A stretch of 64,000 nt of DNA, from contig NZ_BNGS01000005.1 in assembly GCF_014905555.1 (NCBI RefSeq), positions 62,001 through 126,000 on the forward strand, in the 5' to 3' direction. Below are positions 42,309 through 50,376 of the stretch, in pieces. The notes under the pieces were generated by a model. That model worked only from the letters and a program-made list of their open reading frames with translations. It searched no databases and was not told the DNA's origin. The DNA comes from Streptomyces sp. Y2F8-2 (GTDB taxonomy: Bacteria; Actinomycetota; Actinomycetes; Streptomycetales; Streptomycetaceae). Both the position numbers and the translations under genes were made by a program. The stretch's first letter is position 1, and every line of letters begins with the position of its first letter.

Positions 42309-43352
42309 TCAGCCGAGCGGAATTCCTGCTTCGAGGTACAGAGCGGCACCGCGTTCACGCGCCCGCAGTGCCCAGCGGAGCCGTTCGTAACGCACGGGCG
42401 GGAGCAGAACGGCCGCTTCCTCTTCCGTGACGAACCGGCAGTCGCGCAACTCCGGGCCGGGCAGCAGGAGTCGGCCGGCTTCGGCGCTGTCGAGGCGGCC
42501 GCCGTCGAAGAGGAGTCGCAGGCCGCCGTAGCCGGGCGGCGCGGGGGGCTCCCAGTCGAGGACGAGCAGCCGGGGGACCTCCTCCAGCCTGATCCCGGTC
42601 TCCTCCTCGACCTCGCGCATACCGGCGCGAGCGGGCGCCTCGCCGGGTTCGACGACTCCGCCGGGGAACTCCCACCCGGCCTTGTAGGTGGGGTCGACGA
42701 GCAGCACGCGGTCCCGTTCGTCGAACAGGAGCACTCCGGAGGCGACGGTCTCGGAGGTCGGCTCGGGTGTCTGCACGATCTCGCAGGCCGGTGCCTGGCC
42801 GGACCGGACGGCCTCGGCGATCCGCAGGGCTGCCTCGTACGGGGTGAGGGCGCTGGTGTCCACGGGGTGGGCGTCGGCGGTGAGCCAGGCGGCGAGGGCC
42901 GTGCGATAGGGCTCGATGTGGTCGTACGACCACTGGCGGATGCGCATCTCCCCGTCGGGGAGGTCGGGCGGGACCTCACGGCCGGCTATGCGCTGGCGCA
43001 GGATCGTTTCGGCCGGAGCGAGGAGGACATGGCGTACGGCGATGCGCCGGGCGGCGAGGCCGCCGAAGATCTCGTCACGGTACTCCTGGCGCAGCAGGGT
43101 CATCGGTACCACGAGGACACCGTCGAGTTCGGCGAGCATCGCGGCCGCGGTGTCGATCACGAGCCGTCGCCAGATCGGCAGGTCCTGGAAGTCGCCGACC
43201 TCCGCGAGGCGTTTCGGCGGCAGGAGTTGGGTGAGCACTGCGCCGATGACCTCGGGGTCGAAGAGCGTGCTGTTCGGGATCAGTTCGATCAGTTCCCGTG
43301 CGGTGGTCGTCTTCCCCGCACCGAACGCACCGTTGATCCAGACGACGGTCAC
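42309..43352 (-). CDS. P-loop kinase-like/Nudix hydrolase fusion protein
   Basis: 347 residues. Domain 1 (1-185) is a P-loop NTPase of the AAA/TmrB or phosphotransferase type: Walker A GAFGAGKTT (8-16), DTAAAMLAELDGVLVVPMTLL, and an arginine-rich lid (ILRQRIAGREVP). Domain 2 (about 198-347) is a Nudix fold with the complete Nudix box starting at G232 (E238, R246, E247, E249-E251, G253). The two domains could phosphorylate and then trim a nucleotide-like compound, but the substrate is unknown. GTG start with GAGGGGG. No frameshift separates the domains. Confidence 0.85.
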   Translation of the reverse strand: MTVVWINGAFGAGKTTTARELIELIPNSTLFDPEVIGAVLTQLLPPKRLAEVGDFQDLPIWRRLVIDTAAAMLAELDGVLVVPMTLLRQEYRDEIFGGLAARRIAVRHVLLAPAETILRQRIAGREVPPDLPDGEMRIRQWSYDHIEPYRTALAAWLTADAHPVDTSALTPYEAALRIAEAVRSGQAPACEIVQTPEPTSETVASGVLLFDERDRVLLVDPTYKAGWEFPGGVVEPGEAPARAGMREVEEETGIRLEEVPRLLVLDWEPPAPPGYGGLRLLFDGGRLDSAEAGRLLLPGPELRDCRFVTEEEAAVLLPPVRYERLRWALRARERGAALYLEAGIPLG

Positions 43353-43533
43353 GGTTCCCCCTCTTCTGTTGGCCCCCTGGGGCTTGCCCGCTCCACCCTG
43401 CCACGGAAACCCGGCGCTGATGAGGGGGCCTCGGCGTGGTCGAGGTCACCACCACCGCGGCCGCCGCGCTCCGCACACCGCGGCGCCGGGCCCCCATCGT
43501 TCGGGGGCACCGGCGCCGCGCAGTCGGCTCCCC

Positions 43534-43728
43534 TCAGCCGTCCTGCCCCAGGGCATCGTCGTCCACGGCCAGGCTGTCCTGCCCGATGGTGTGGTCGACG
43601 GCGCCGAGGGTGTCCTTGACGCTCAGATCGCCGAGCCTGTCGTGGTCGGCGGCATGGGAGGGGCTGACGGCGGCCACGACGAATCCGGTGGCGAGGGAGG
43701 CGATGGCGAGCATGCTGCGCTTCTTCAT
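43534..43728 (-). CDS. Small secreted peptide
   Basis: 64 residues. The N-terminus MKKRSMLAIASLATGFVVAA plus VSPSHA is a standard Sec signal peptide with cleavage after SHA-A (about 27). The mature part of about 38 residues is acidic, with no cysteines and the repeated pattern LG-D/AVD (DRLGDLSVKDTLGAVDHTIGQD). Not a chaplin or rodlin. It has no operon partners. Streptomycetes carry related short secreted peptides of unknown role. Confidence 0.65.
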   Translation of the reverse strand: MKKRSMLAIASLATGFVVAAVSPSHAADHDRLGDLSVKDTLGAVDHTIGQDSLAVDDDALGQDG

Positions 43729-43791
43729 GCCCTGTTCAACTGCCGAAGGACGCCGGGGTCACGCAACGAACCCCGGCCGGGCTCTTCGGCT

Positions 43792-44745
43792 TCACACCCC
43801 GGCAGCGGTCGCGTCCGTGCCCCTCGTCAGCGCCGCGGCAGCGGCCCCCACCAGGCCCGCGTCCGTGCCCATCAGCGCAGGCGCCACCGTCAGGCGCTGG
43901 ACGAAGGACAGCGTGGCGTAGTCGGTCAGGGCCTTGCGCAGGGGGGCGAACAGGAGGTCGCCGGCGCCGGCCACTCCCCCGCCGATGACCGCGATGTCGA
44001 TCTCGACCAGCGTCGCGGTCGCCGCGATCCCCGCGGCCAGCGCCTGGGCGGCCCGCTCGAAGGACGCCACGGCCACGGGGTCACCCGCACGGGCGGCGGC
44101 GGCCACCGCGGCGGCCGAGGTGTCCCCGTCGAGCCCCGGCCGCCAGCCGTCCTCCAGGGCGCGGCGCGCGATGTTCGGTCCGCTCGCGATGCGCTCCACG
44201 CAGCCGCGCGAGCCGCACGGGCAGGGATCGCCGTCCAGGTCCACGCTGATGTGCCCGATGTGGCCGGCGTTCCCCGTCGGGCCCGGGTGCAGCCGCCCGC
44301 CCAGGACCAGACCGCCGCCGACCCCCGTCGACACCACCATGCAGAGCGCGTTGTCATGGCCGCGGGCCGCGCCCTGCCAGTGCTCGGCGGCGGTGATGGC
44401 CACGCCGTCGCCGATCAGCTCGACGGGCAGGCCGCCCGTCGCCGCCCGGACACGCTCCACCAGCGGAAAGTCGCGCCACCCCGGTACGTTGACCGGGCTC
44501 ACCGTGCCCGCCGAGGCGTCCACCGGCCCCGCGCTGCCGATGCCGACGGCACGCGCCCGCCCCCAGAACGGGGAGCCCGTCAGCTCCCGTATGACGTCCT
44601 CGACGGCCCCCATCACGGTGTCGCCGTCCTCCTGCGCGGGCGTCGCGCGCTGCGCACGCAGCAGGATCCGGCCGTGGCCGTCCACCAGCGCTCCGGCGAT
44701 CTTGGTGCCGCCGATGTCGAGCGCGGCCACGAGGTCGGTGTGCAT
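43792..44745 (-). CDS. ROK family sugar kinase
   Basis: 317 residues. ATP loop DIGGTK (10-15), catalytic Asp113 in IGDGVAITAAEHW, GHIGHI with zinc His162/165, and zinc motif CPCGSRGCVE (175-184). The family includes glucokinase, N-acetylglucosamine and N-acetylmannosamine kinases; specificity cannot be told. ATG 44745 with GGGAG 12 bases upstream is preferred to an in-frame TTG at 44763. The divergent LacI gene and its operator-like site suggest joint regulation. Confidence 0.88.
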   Translation of the reverse strand: MHTDLVAALDIGGTKIAGALVDGHGRILLRAQRATPAQEDGDTVMGAVEDVIRELTGSPFWGRARAVGIGSAGPVDASAGTVSPVNVPGWRDFPLVERVRAATGGLPVELIGDGVAITAAEHWQGAARGHDNALCMVVSTGVGGGLVLGGRLHPGPTGNAGHIGHISVDLDGDPCPCGSRGCVERIASGPNIARRALEDGWRPGLDGDTSAAAVAAAARAGDPVAVASFERAAQALAAGIAATATLVEIDIAVIGGGVAGAGDLLFAPLRKALTDYATLSFVQRLTVAPALMGTDAGLVGAAAAALTRGTDATAAGV

Positions 44746-44901
44746 CAGTGTCTGATCTCCCAATGCGTGAGTGGTATCGGCCCCGGCATACGGCGTGCGG
44801 TCGCCGCCGCGGGGTCCGGACGCCGGGTACGAGCGGGCAGGGAGCGCCCCTGGGGGGAAGGCGCGGGCCGAAGAGTGCGGTGGACAGTCTCTCCCGCATC
44901 T

Positions 44902-44913
44902 GACAACGTTGTC
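44902..44913. promoter_or_regulatory. LacI-type operator
   Basis: GACAACGTTGTC is a perfect 12-bp palindrome with central CG, within TGACAACGTTGTCCA, close to the consensus TGNNANCGNTNNCA of LacI/CcpA-type operators. It lies between the divergent ROK kinase and lacI genes. Confidence 0.65.
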
Positions 44914-45015
44914 CAGGCTCTATGCTCGACGCCACATCCTCATACAACCCCATGGAATCCCGGTAGTGCCCGGGACCGACGCATCTTCCGTGGACGACAG
45001 ACAGGACAGCGCATC

Positions 45016-46077
45016 GTGCCCGAGACCGCCCGCCGCACCGGCCGCCCCGCAGACCGTCACGCCGGGACCCGCTACGGCAACCGTCCGACCATGAAGGACG
45101 TCGCGGCACGCGCAGGGGTGGGCCTGAAGACGGTGTCGCGTGTGGTCAACGGCGAGCCGGGGGTCACCCCGGACACCGAGCGCCGGGTTCAGGAGGCGAT
45201 AGAGGCGCTGGGGTTCCGGCGCAACGACAGCGCGCGGGTGCTGCGCAAGGGCCGCACCGCGAGCATAGGTCTGGTCCTGGAGGACCTCGCGGACCCCTTC
45301 TACGGGCCGCTGAGCCGCGCCGTCGAGGAGGTCGCCCGGGCGCACGGGGCCCTGCTGATCAACGGCTCCAGCGCGGAGGACCCGGACCGGGAGCAGGAGC
45401 TGGTGCTGGCGCTGTGCGCACGCCGCGTGGACGGACTGGTCATCATCCCGGCGGGTGACGACCACCGCTATCTGGAACCGGAGATGAAGGCGGGGGTCGC
45501 CACGGTCTTCGTGGACCGCCCCGCCGGGAGGATCGACGCCGACGTGGTGCTGTCCGACAGCTTCGGCGGCGCCCGGGACGGAGTCGCCCACCTCATCGCG
45601 CACGGCCACCGCCGGATCGGCTTCATCGGCGACATGCCGCGCATCCACACCGCGGCCGAGCGGCTGCGCGGCTACCGGGCCGCCATGGAGGGCGCGGGCA
45701 TACCCGTCGAGGACTCCTGGATGTCCCTGGGCGTCACCGATCCCGAGCGGGTGCGCCGGGCCGCCGAGGCGATGCTCGAAGGGCCCGCCCCCGTCACCGC
45801 GATCTTCGCGGGCAACAACCGCGTGACCGTCACCGTCATCCGTGTCCTGGCCGCACACCGCCGTCCGGTCGCCCTGGTCGGCTTCGACGACATCGAGCTG
45901 GCCGACCTGCTCCAGCCCGGCGTCACGGTCGTCGCACAGGACGCCGCCGCCCTCGGCAGCACGGCCGCCGAGCGCCTGTTCCGCCAGCTCGACGGCACGC
46001 TCATCACCCCGGAACGCATCGAGCTTCCCACCCGGCTGATCACCAGGGGCTCGGGCGAACTGCCGCCCGTCGACTGA
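45016..46077 (+). CDS. LacI family transcriptional regulator
   Basis: 353 residues from GTG 45016; an ATG at 45091 directly before the HTH is the alternative. HTH and hinge: MKDVAARAGVGLKTVSRVVNGEPGVTPDTERRVQEAIEALGFRRNDSARVLRKG. The sensor domain has IGLVLEDLADPFYGPLSRAVEEVA, RRVDGLVIIPAGDD and VALVGFDDIELADLLQPGVTVVAQD. The same frame stays open far upstream through antisense sequence, which is not coding. It probably represses itself and the ROK kinase via 44902-44913. Confidence 0.9.
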   Translation: MPETARRTGRPADRHAGTRYGNRPTMKDVAARAGVGLKTVSRVVNGEPGVTPDTERRVQEAIEALGFRRNDSARVLRKGRTASIGLVLEDLADPFYGPLSRAVEEVARAHGALLINGSSAEDPDREQELVLALCARRVDGLVIIPAGDDHRYLEPEMKAGVATVFVDRPAGRIDADVVLSDSFGGARDGVAHLIAHGHRRIGFIGDMPRIHTAAERLRGYRAAMEGAGIPVEDSWMSLGVTDPERVRRAAEAMLEGPAPVTAIFAGNNRVTVTVIRVLAAHRRPVALVGFDDIELADLLQPGVTVVAQDAAALGSTAAERLFRQLDGTLITPERIELPTRLITRGSGELPPVD

Positions 46078-46128
46078 GGTCCCGCCCGGGGCCGCGGCCG
46101 CACGCCGCTGCCGAAGCCGCAGCGCATG

Positions 46129-47433
46129 TCACTGCGCCGAGGCCGTGAGGTCCCCTCGCCTCGGTGCCGCGAAGCCCTCCAGGCCGGCCCGGGTCAGGCC
46201 GGTGGCCCGCGTGACCTCCGCCGTGTCCAGGGCGCCGCAGTCCAGCCCCCGCAGCAGATAGCCGCTCAGCGCCTTCGCCGTGGCCGGTTCGTCCAGGACG
46301 TCGCCGGCGGTGCGGTCGGCGTAGCGGGCGAGACGTGCCGCGGCCTGCTGGAAGCCCTCCCGGTAGAAGGCGAAAACGGCCGCGTACCGGGTGGGAAGGT
46401 GGCCCGGATGCATGTCCCAGCCCTGGTAGTAGGCGCGGGCCAGCGCCCGTCGGGTGAGCCTGTAGTGCAGCCGCCAGGCGTCGTGGACCTGCTCGGTGGG
46501 GCCGACGGGCAGGACGTTCGTGGAGCCGTCCGACACGCGGACGCCGGTGCCCGCCGCCGCGACCTGCATGACCGCCTTGGCGTGGTCGGCGGCCGGGTGG
46601 TCACTCGCCTGGTGGGCGGCGGACACACCGAGACAGGCGCTGTAGTCGAAGGTGCCGTAGTGCAGTCCGGTGGCGCGGCCCTCGGCGGCGTGGATCATGC
46701 GGGCGACGGTGGCGGTACCGTCGGCGGCGAGGACGGCCTGGCTGGTCTCGATCTGGATCTCGAAGCCGAGGCGCCCCGCATCGAGCCCGTGCGCCTTCTC
46801 GAACGCCTCCAGCAGCCGCACCATGGCGGTGACCTGCTCCGGATACGTCACCTTGGGCAGCGTCAGCACGAGCCCGTCCGGCAGCCCGCCGGCCTCCATC
46901 AGGCCGGTGAGGAAGATGTCGAGCGTGCGGATGCCCCGGTCGCGTACCGGCGCCTCCAGGCACTTCATACGGATGCCCATGTACGGGGCGGCGGTGCCCT
47001 CCCGGTACGCCTGAGCGATCAGCCGTGCCGCGCGGGCGGCCGCCTGGTCCTCCTCGGCGTCGGGGCGCGGCCCGTAGCCGTCCTCGAAGTCGACGCGCAG
47101 GTCTTCGATCGGCTCGTGCTCGAGTTTGGCGCGGACGCGGTCGTGGACCGGCTCGGCGAGTTCGTGGCCGAGACCGAGGACCGAGGCGAACGAGGCGGCG
47201 TCCGGGGCGTGTTCGTCGAGGGCGGCGAGGGCCCTGTCGCCCCAGGAGCGCACGGTGTCGGCGGCGAAGACGTCACCGGGGACGTAGACCGTGTGGACGG
47301 GCTGGCGGGTGCCGGGGTCGCCCGGGTAGCGGCGGGCCAACTCGGCGTCCACCGGGGCGAGGGAGGCACCGATCTCCTCGCCGACGGCACCCGCGAGGCT
47401 CGTCGACACCCGCTCCTGCCGGCCCTGGCCCAT
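46129..47433 (-). CDS. DUF6986/HpcH-CitE-like aldolase superfamily protein
   Basis: 434 residues. A CitE/HpcH-like TIM barrel is suggested by the acidic metal motif RVDFEDGYGPRPDAEED, the strand MGIRMKCLEAPVRDRGIRTLDIFLTGL, GFEIQIETSQAV with a metal Glu, and LHYGTFDYSACLG. Actinobacterial proteins of this type are described as DUF6986; I recall them near purine/allantoin catabolism genes, but none is adjacent here. C-C lyase activity on a 2-oxo or malyl-type compound is plausible. The ATG at 47433 has GGGAGGGG upstream. Confidence 0.7.
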   Translation of the reverse strand: MGQGRQERVSTSLAGAVGEEIGASLAPVDAELARRYPGDPGTRQPVHTVYVPGDVFAADTVRSWGDRALAALDEHAPDAASFASVLGLGHELAEPVHDRVRAKLEHEPIEDLRVDFEDGYGPRPDAEEDQAAARAARLIAQAYREGTAAPYMGIRMKCLEAPVRDRGIRTLDIFLTGLMEAGGLPDGLVLTLPKVTYPEQVTAMVRLLEAFEKAHGLDAGRLGFEIQIETSQAVLAADGTATVARMIHAAEGRATGLHYGTFDYSACLGVSAAHQASDHPAADHAKAVMQVAAAGTGVRVSDGSTNVLPVGPTEQVHDAWRLHYRLTRRALARAYYQGWDMHPGHLPTRYAAVFAFYREGFQQAAARLARYADRTAGDVLDEPATAKALSGYLLRGLDCGALDTAEVTRATGLTRAGLEGFAAPRRGDLTASAQ

Positions 47434-47448
47434 CCCACACCCCTCCCG

Positions 47449-47466
47449 CTTCCACTTCCACTTCCA
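47449..47466. repeat. Hexamer CTTCCA, three tandem copies
   Basis: Exact CTTCCA x3, 16 bases upstream of the DUF6986 start, next to its ribosome site. Slippage here would change leader length only. Confidence 0.6.
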
Positions 47467-47470
47467 CTGC

Positions 47471-47488
47471 ACGGAATCAACAATCCGT
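47471..47488. promoter_or_regulatory. Inverted repeat upstream of the DUF6986 gene
   Basis: ACGGAATCAACAATCCGT has 5-bp arms ACGGA/TCCGT around an A/T-rich centre, 38-55 bases before the start. A possible operator. Confidence 0.35.
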
Positions 47489-47577
47489 AGAGCGAAGCTA
47501 TCCATGGCTGTCGCCGCCGGTCAACACCGTCACGTGGACGAAGCGGCCCTCCACCAGCGGCCCCGGGAGCGCACGAA

Positions 47578-47611
47578 GGCCCCCGCGACCGCAGGCGCGG
47601 TCGCGGGGGCC
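47578..47611. terminator. Terminator of the etfBA operon
   Basis: A perfect 15-bp stem (47578-47592 with 47597-47611) and a 4-base loop, 18 bases after the etfA stop. Confidence 0.8.
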
Positions 47612-47629
47612 TCCCAGCCGTGGAGCGGC

Positions 47630-48592
47630 TCAGCCCTTGCGGGCCTTGATCTGCTCGGTGAGCTGCGGGACGACCTCGAACAGGTCGCCGACGATGCCGT
47701 AGTCGACCAGGTCGAAGATCGGCGCCTCGGCGTCCTTGTTGATCGCTACGATCGTCTTCGAGGTCTGCATACCGGCGCGGTGCTGGATGGCACCGGAGAT
47801 GCCGGTGGCGATGTACAGCTGCGGGGACACGCTCTTGCCGGTCTGGCCGACCTGGTTGGTGTGCGGGTACCAGCCCGCGTCCACCGCGGCACGCGAGGCG
47901 CCGACGGCCGCACCCAGGGAGTCGGCGAGGGTCTCGATCAGCGCGAAGTTCTCCGCGCCACCCACGCCACGGCCGCCGGAGACCACGATCGCGGCCTCGG
48001 TCAGCTCCGGACGGCCCGTGGACTCACGCGGCGTACGGCCGGTGATCTTCGTGCCGGTCGCCTTCTCGGAGAAGGTCACCGACAGGGCCTCGACCGTGCC
48101 CGCGGCCGGGGCGGCCTCCACGGCGGCCGAGTTCGGCTTCACCGTGATGACCGGGGTGCCCTTGCTGACACGGGACTTGGTGGTGAAGGACGCGGCGAAC
48201 ACCGACTGGGTGGCCACCGGGCCCTCGTCGCCGGCCTCGAGGTCGACGGCGTCGGTGATGATGCCCGAGCCGATGCGCAGCGCCAGACGCGCGGCGATCT
48301 CCTTGCCCTCCGCGGAGGACGGGATCAGCACGGCGGCCGGGGACACCTGCTCGTAGGCAGTCTGCAGGGCGTCCACCTTCGGCACGACCAGGTACTCGGC
48401 GTACTCGGAGGCGTCGTGGGTGAGGACCTTGACCGCGCCGTGCTCGGCGAGCGTGGCGGCGGTGTTCTCGGCACCGGAGCCGAGGGCGACGGCGACCGGC
48501 TCGCCGATGCGGCGGGCCAGGGTCAGCAGCTCCAGCGTGGGCTTGCGGACGGCACCGTCCACGTGGTCGACGTAGACGAGAACTTCAGCCAT
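47630..48592 (-). CDS. etfA: Electron transfer flavoprotein alpha subunit
   Basis: 320 residues. The C-terminal FAD domain has the ETF alpha signature GQTGKSVSPQLYIATGISGAIQHRAGMQTSKTIVAINKDAEAPIFDLVDYGIVGDLFEVVPQL. The N-terminal half has SAEGKEIAARLALRIGSGIITDAVDLE and SGGRGVGGAENF. With EtfB it carries electrons from acyl-CoA and related dehydrogenases to the membrane quinone pool. It is 57 bases downstream of etfB and ends at a strong hairpin. Confidence 0.97.
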   Translation of the reverse strand: MAEVLVYVDHVDGAVRKPTLELLTLARRIGEPVAVALGSGAENTAATLAEHGAVKVLTHDASEYAEYLVVPKVDALQTAYEQVSPAAVLIPSSAEGKEIAARLALRIGSGIITDAVDLEAGDEGPVATQSVFAASFTTKSRVSKGTPVITVKPNSAAVEAAPAAGTVEALSVTFSEKATGTKITGRTPRESTGRPELTEAAIVVSGGRGVGGAENFALIETLADSLGAAVGASRAAVDAGWYPHTNQVGQTGKSVSPQLYIATGISGAIQHRAGMQTSKTIVAINKDAEAPIFDLVDYGIVGDLFEVVPQLTEQIKARKG

Positions 48593-48649
48593 GGGAACGG
48601 ATCTCCTTGCGGATTGCGAAGTCTGAGGGACGGTAAGGGAGTCGATCCC

Positions 48650-49435
48650 TTAGATGAACTTCTGGCTCGCGAGGAACTCAGCGAGCTGCTTGCCGCCCTC
48701 GCCCTCGTCCTTGACGATCGTGCCCGCGGTGCGCGCCGGGCGCTCGGCCGCGGCCTCGACCGTGGTGTAGGCACCCTCGAGGCCGACCTCCTCGGACTCG
48801 ATCTCCAGGTCGGACAGGTCCCAGGACTCCACCGGCTTCTTCTTGGCCGCCATGATGCCCTTGAAGGACGGGTAGCGGGCCTCGCCCGACTGGTCGGTCA
48901 CCGACACGACGGCCGGAAGAGACGCCTCGAGCTGCTCGGAGGCGGCGTCGCCGTCCCGGCGGCCCTTGACCGTGCCGTCCTCGACCGAGACCTCGGACAG
49001 CAGGGTCACCTGCGGGACGCCCAGACGCTCGGCCAGCAGCGCGGGTACGACACCCATGGTGCCGTCGGTGGAGGCCATGCCGGAGATCACCAGGTCGTAG
49101 CCGGCCTTCTCGATCGCCTTGGCCAGCACCAGCGAGGTGCCGATGGCGTCCGTGCCGTGCAGGTCGTCGTCCTCCACGTGGATCGCCTTGTCGGCGCCCA
49201 TCGACAGCGCCTTGCGCAGCGCGTCCTTGGCGTCCTCCGGGCCCACCGTCAGGACGGTCACCTCGGCGTCGTCCGCGTTCTCCGCGATCTGCAGCGCCTG
49301 CTCGACCGCGTACTCGTCGAGCTCGGAGAGCAGACCGTCCACGTCGTCACGGTCGACGGTCAGGTCATCGGCGAAGTGCCGGTCGCCAGTGGCGTCGGGC
49401 ACGTACTTCACAGTGACAACGATCCTCAAGCTCAC
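48650..49435 (-). CDS. etfB: Electron transfer flavoprotein beta subunit
   Basis: 261 residues. MSLRIVVTVKYVPDATGDRHFADDLTVDR, DEYAVEQALQIAE, the AMP-binding ISGMASTDGTMGVVPALLAERLGVPQVTLLSEV and a C-terminal arm that wraps onto EtfA (AAAERPARTAGTIVKDEGEGGKQLAEFLASQKFI). First gene of the operon. A TACT-CGCC-AGTA inverted repeat lies about 110 bases upstream. Confidence 0.97.
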   Translation of the reverse strand: MSLRIVVTVKYVPDATGDRHFADDLTVDRDDVDGLLSELDEYAVEQALQIAENADDAEVTVLTVGPEDAKDALRKALSMGADKAIHVEDDDLHGTDAIGTSLVLAKAIEKAGYDLVISGMASTDGTMGVVPALLAERLGVPQVTLLSEVSVEDGTVKGRRDGDAASEQLEASLPAVVSVTDQSGEARYPSFKGIMAAKKKPVESWDLSDLEIESEEVGLEGAYTTVEAAAERPARTAGTIVKDEGEGGKQLAEFLASQKFI

Positions 49436-49544
49436 GCCGGCTCTCCTACTGCATCGTCATTTCTGGGCTGCCTTCTTCCAGGCAGCATAGGCGCCTGAAG
49501 CGGCCGATCCCGGTCGGGGCGACCCCGCGCTCCGAACGAAATAT

Positions 49545-49556
49545 TACTCGCCAGTA
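49545..49556. promoter_or_regulatory. Inverted repeat TACT-CGCC-AGTA upstream of etfB
   Basis: Arms TACT (49545-49548) and AGTA (49553-49556) are separated by CGCC in an AT-rich spot. TTACT-N4-AGTAA-type boxes are typical of TetR-family regulators of fatty-acid metabolism. A site for such a regulator would fit the etf operon. Confidence 0.4.
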
Positions 49557-49659
49557 CATCGAGTGAATGCCCGCTAAGCAAGCGCTTTGAACTGTGACCT
49601 TGACAACGCTGCGTAACCGGCCGGGCGACGACTCGGGCATGGAGGCCGCTGAGGACGAC

Positions 49660-50169
49660 TCAGTCGCGGAGGCCGTTGAACCGGCCCTGGTGGTACAGGA
49701 GGGGGCGTCCGGCACCCGAATGGTCACCGACGACGACCTCGGCGAGGACGATGCGATGGTCCCCGGCCGGCACCCGGGCCACCACGCGGCACACCAGCCA
49801 GGCGAGGACGTCGTCCAGAAGGGGCACCCCCTGCGGGCCCTCGCGCCAGCTGGTCGGTGCCCCGAACCGGTCGGCGCCGCTCGTGGCGAAGGTGCCGGCC
49901 AGGTCCTCCTGGTGCTCGCCGAGTATGTGCACGCCGACGTGCTCGGCCTCCGAGACGACGGGCCAGCTGGAGGAGCCCACGCCGATGCCGAAGGAGACGA
50001 GCGGGGGCTCGGCGGAGACGGAGGTGAGGGAGGTGGCGGTGAAGCCGACCGGCCTGCCGCCGCCCTGGGCGGTGATCACGGCGACTCCGGCCGCGTGCCG
50101 CCGGAAGACGGAGCGCAGCAGGTCCGGGGAGGCGAGCCGATGGGTGACGAGGTCGGGCATGGCCCTCAT
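49660..50169 (-). CDS. Flavin reductase family protein (HpaC-like)
   Basis: 169 residues from ATG 50169 with AAGGA 9 bases upstream. Split-barrel flavin reductase: LLRSVFRRHAAGVAVITAQGGGRPVGFTATSLTSVSAEPPLVSFGIG, SSSWPVVSEAEHVGVHILGEHQEDLAGTFAT, and late DHRIVLAEVVVGDHSGAGRPLLYHQGRFNGL. It supplies reduced FMN/FAD to a monooxygenase. The cysteine leader peptide 43 bases upstream implies sulfur-responsive expression, for example for FMNH2-dependent desulfonation. Confidence 0.88.
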   Translation of the reverse strand: MRAMPDLVTHRLASPDLLRSVFRRHAAGVAVITAQGGGRPVGFTATSLTSVSAEPPLVSFGIGVGSSSWPVVSEAEHVGVHILGEHQEDLAGTFATSGADRFGAPTSWREGPQGVPLLDDVLAWLVCRVVARVPAGDHRIVLAEVVVGDHSGAGRPLLYHQGRFNGLRD

Positions 50170-50212
50170 GGAGTGGTCCTTCTGGGAGAGGTGACCTGGG
50201 GTCCGCGGGTGC

Positions 50213-50293
50213 TCAACACGCCGGACAGCGGGCACTCGCGGTGCGGGCCAGATCCACGTGGACACGCTCGAAGAGAAGGAGTTCCGGGGGCAT
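50213..50293 (-). CDS. Putative cysteine-responsive leader peptide
   Basis: 26 codons from ATG 50293 to TGA 50213. The C-terminal part reads RVHVDLARTASARCPAC. This fits the short Streptomyces leader peptides of form R-x-HVDL-x-R-x-x-S-x-x-C, found before sulfur-assimilation and flavin reductase genes. Two of the last four codons are Cys (TGT), as expected for ribosome stalling when cysteinyl-tRNA is short. It is on the same strand as the flavin reductase gene and ends 43 bases before it. There is no clear Shine-Dalgarno. Too short for routine gene calling. Confidence 0.72.
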   Translation of the reverse strand: MPPELLLFERVHVDLARTASARCPAC

Positions 50294-50376
50294 GCGGTCA
50301 GGCTGACGATAGGTGGTGGGCGCAGTCAAGTGCGTCCCGGCATCCGGGAGGTACGTCACCGTGGTGGGCACAACCG

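Noticed and set aside
42916..45015. An open plus-strand frame of more than 700 codons running into the lacI gene
   Set aside because: It lies antisense to the Nudix fusion and ROK kinase genes, is rich in Arg, Ala and Pro, and shows no domain. Only the part from about 45016 is coding.
47504..49498. A 664-codon plus-strand frame across the etf genes
   Set aside because: It is antisense to etfA and etfB, which are certain from their signatures.
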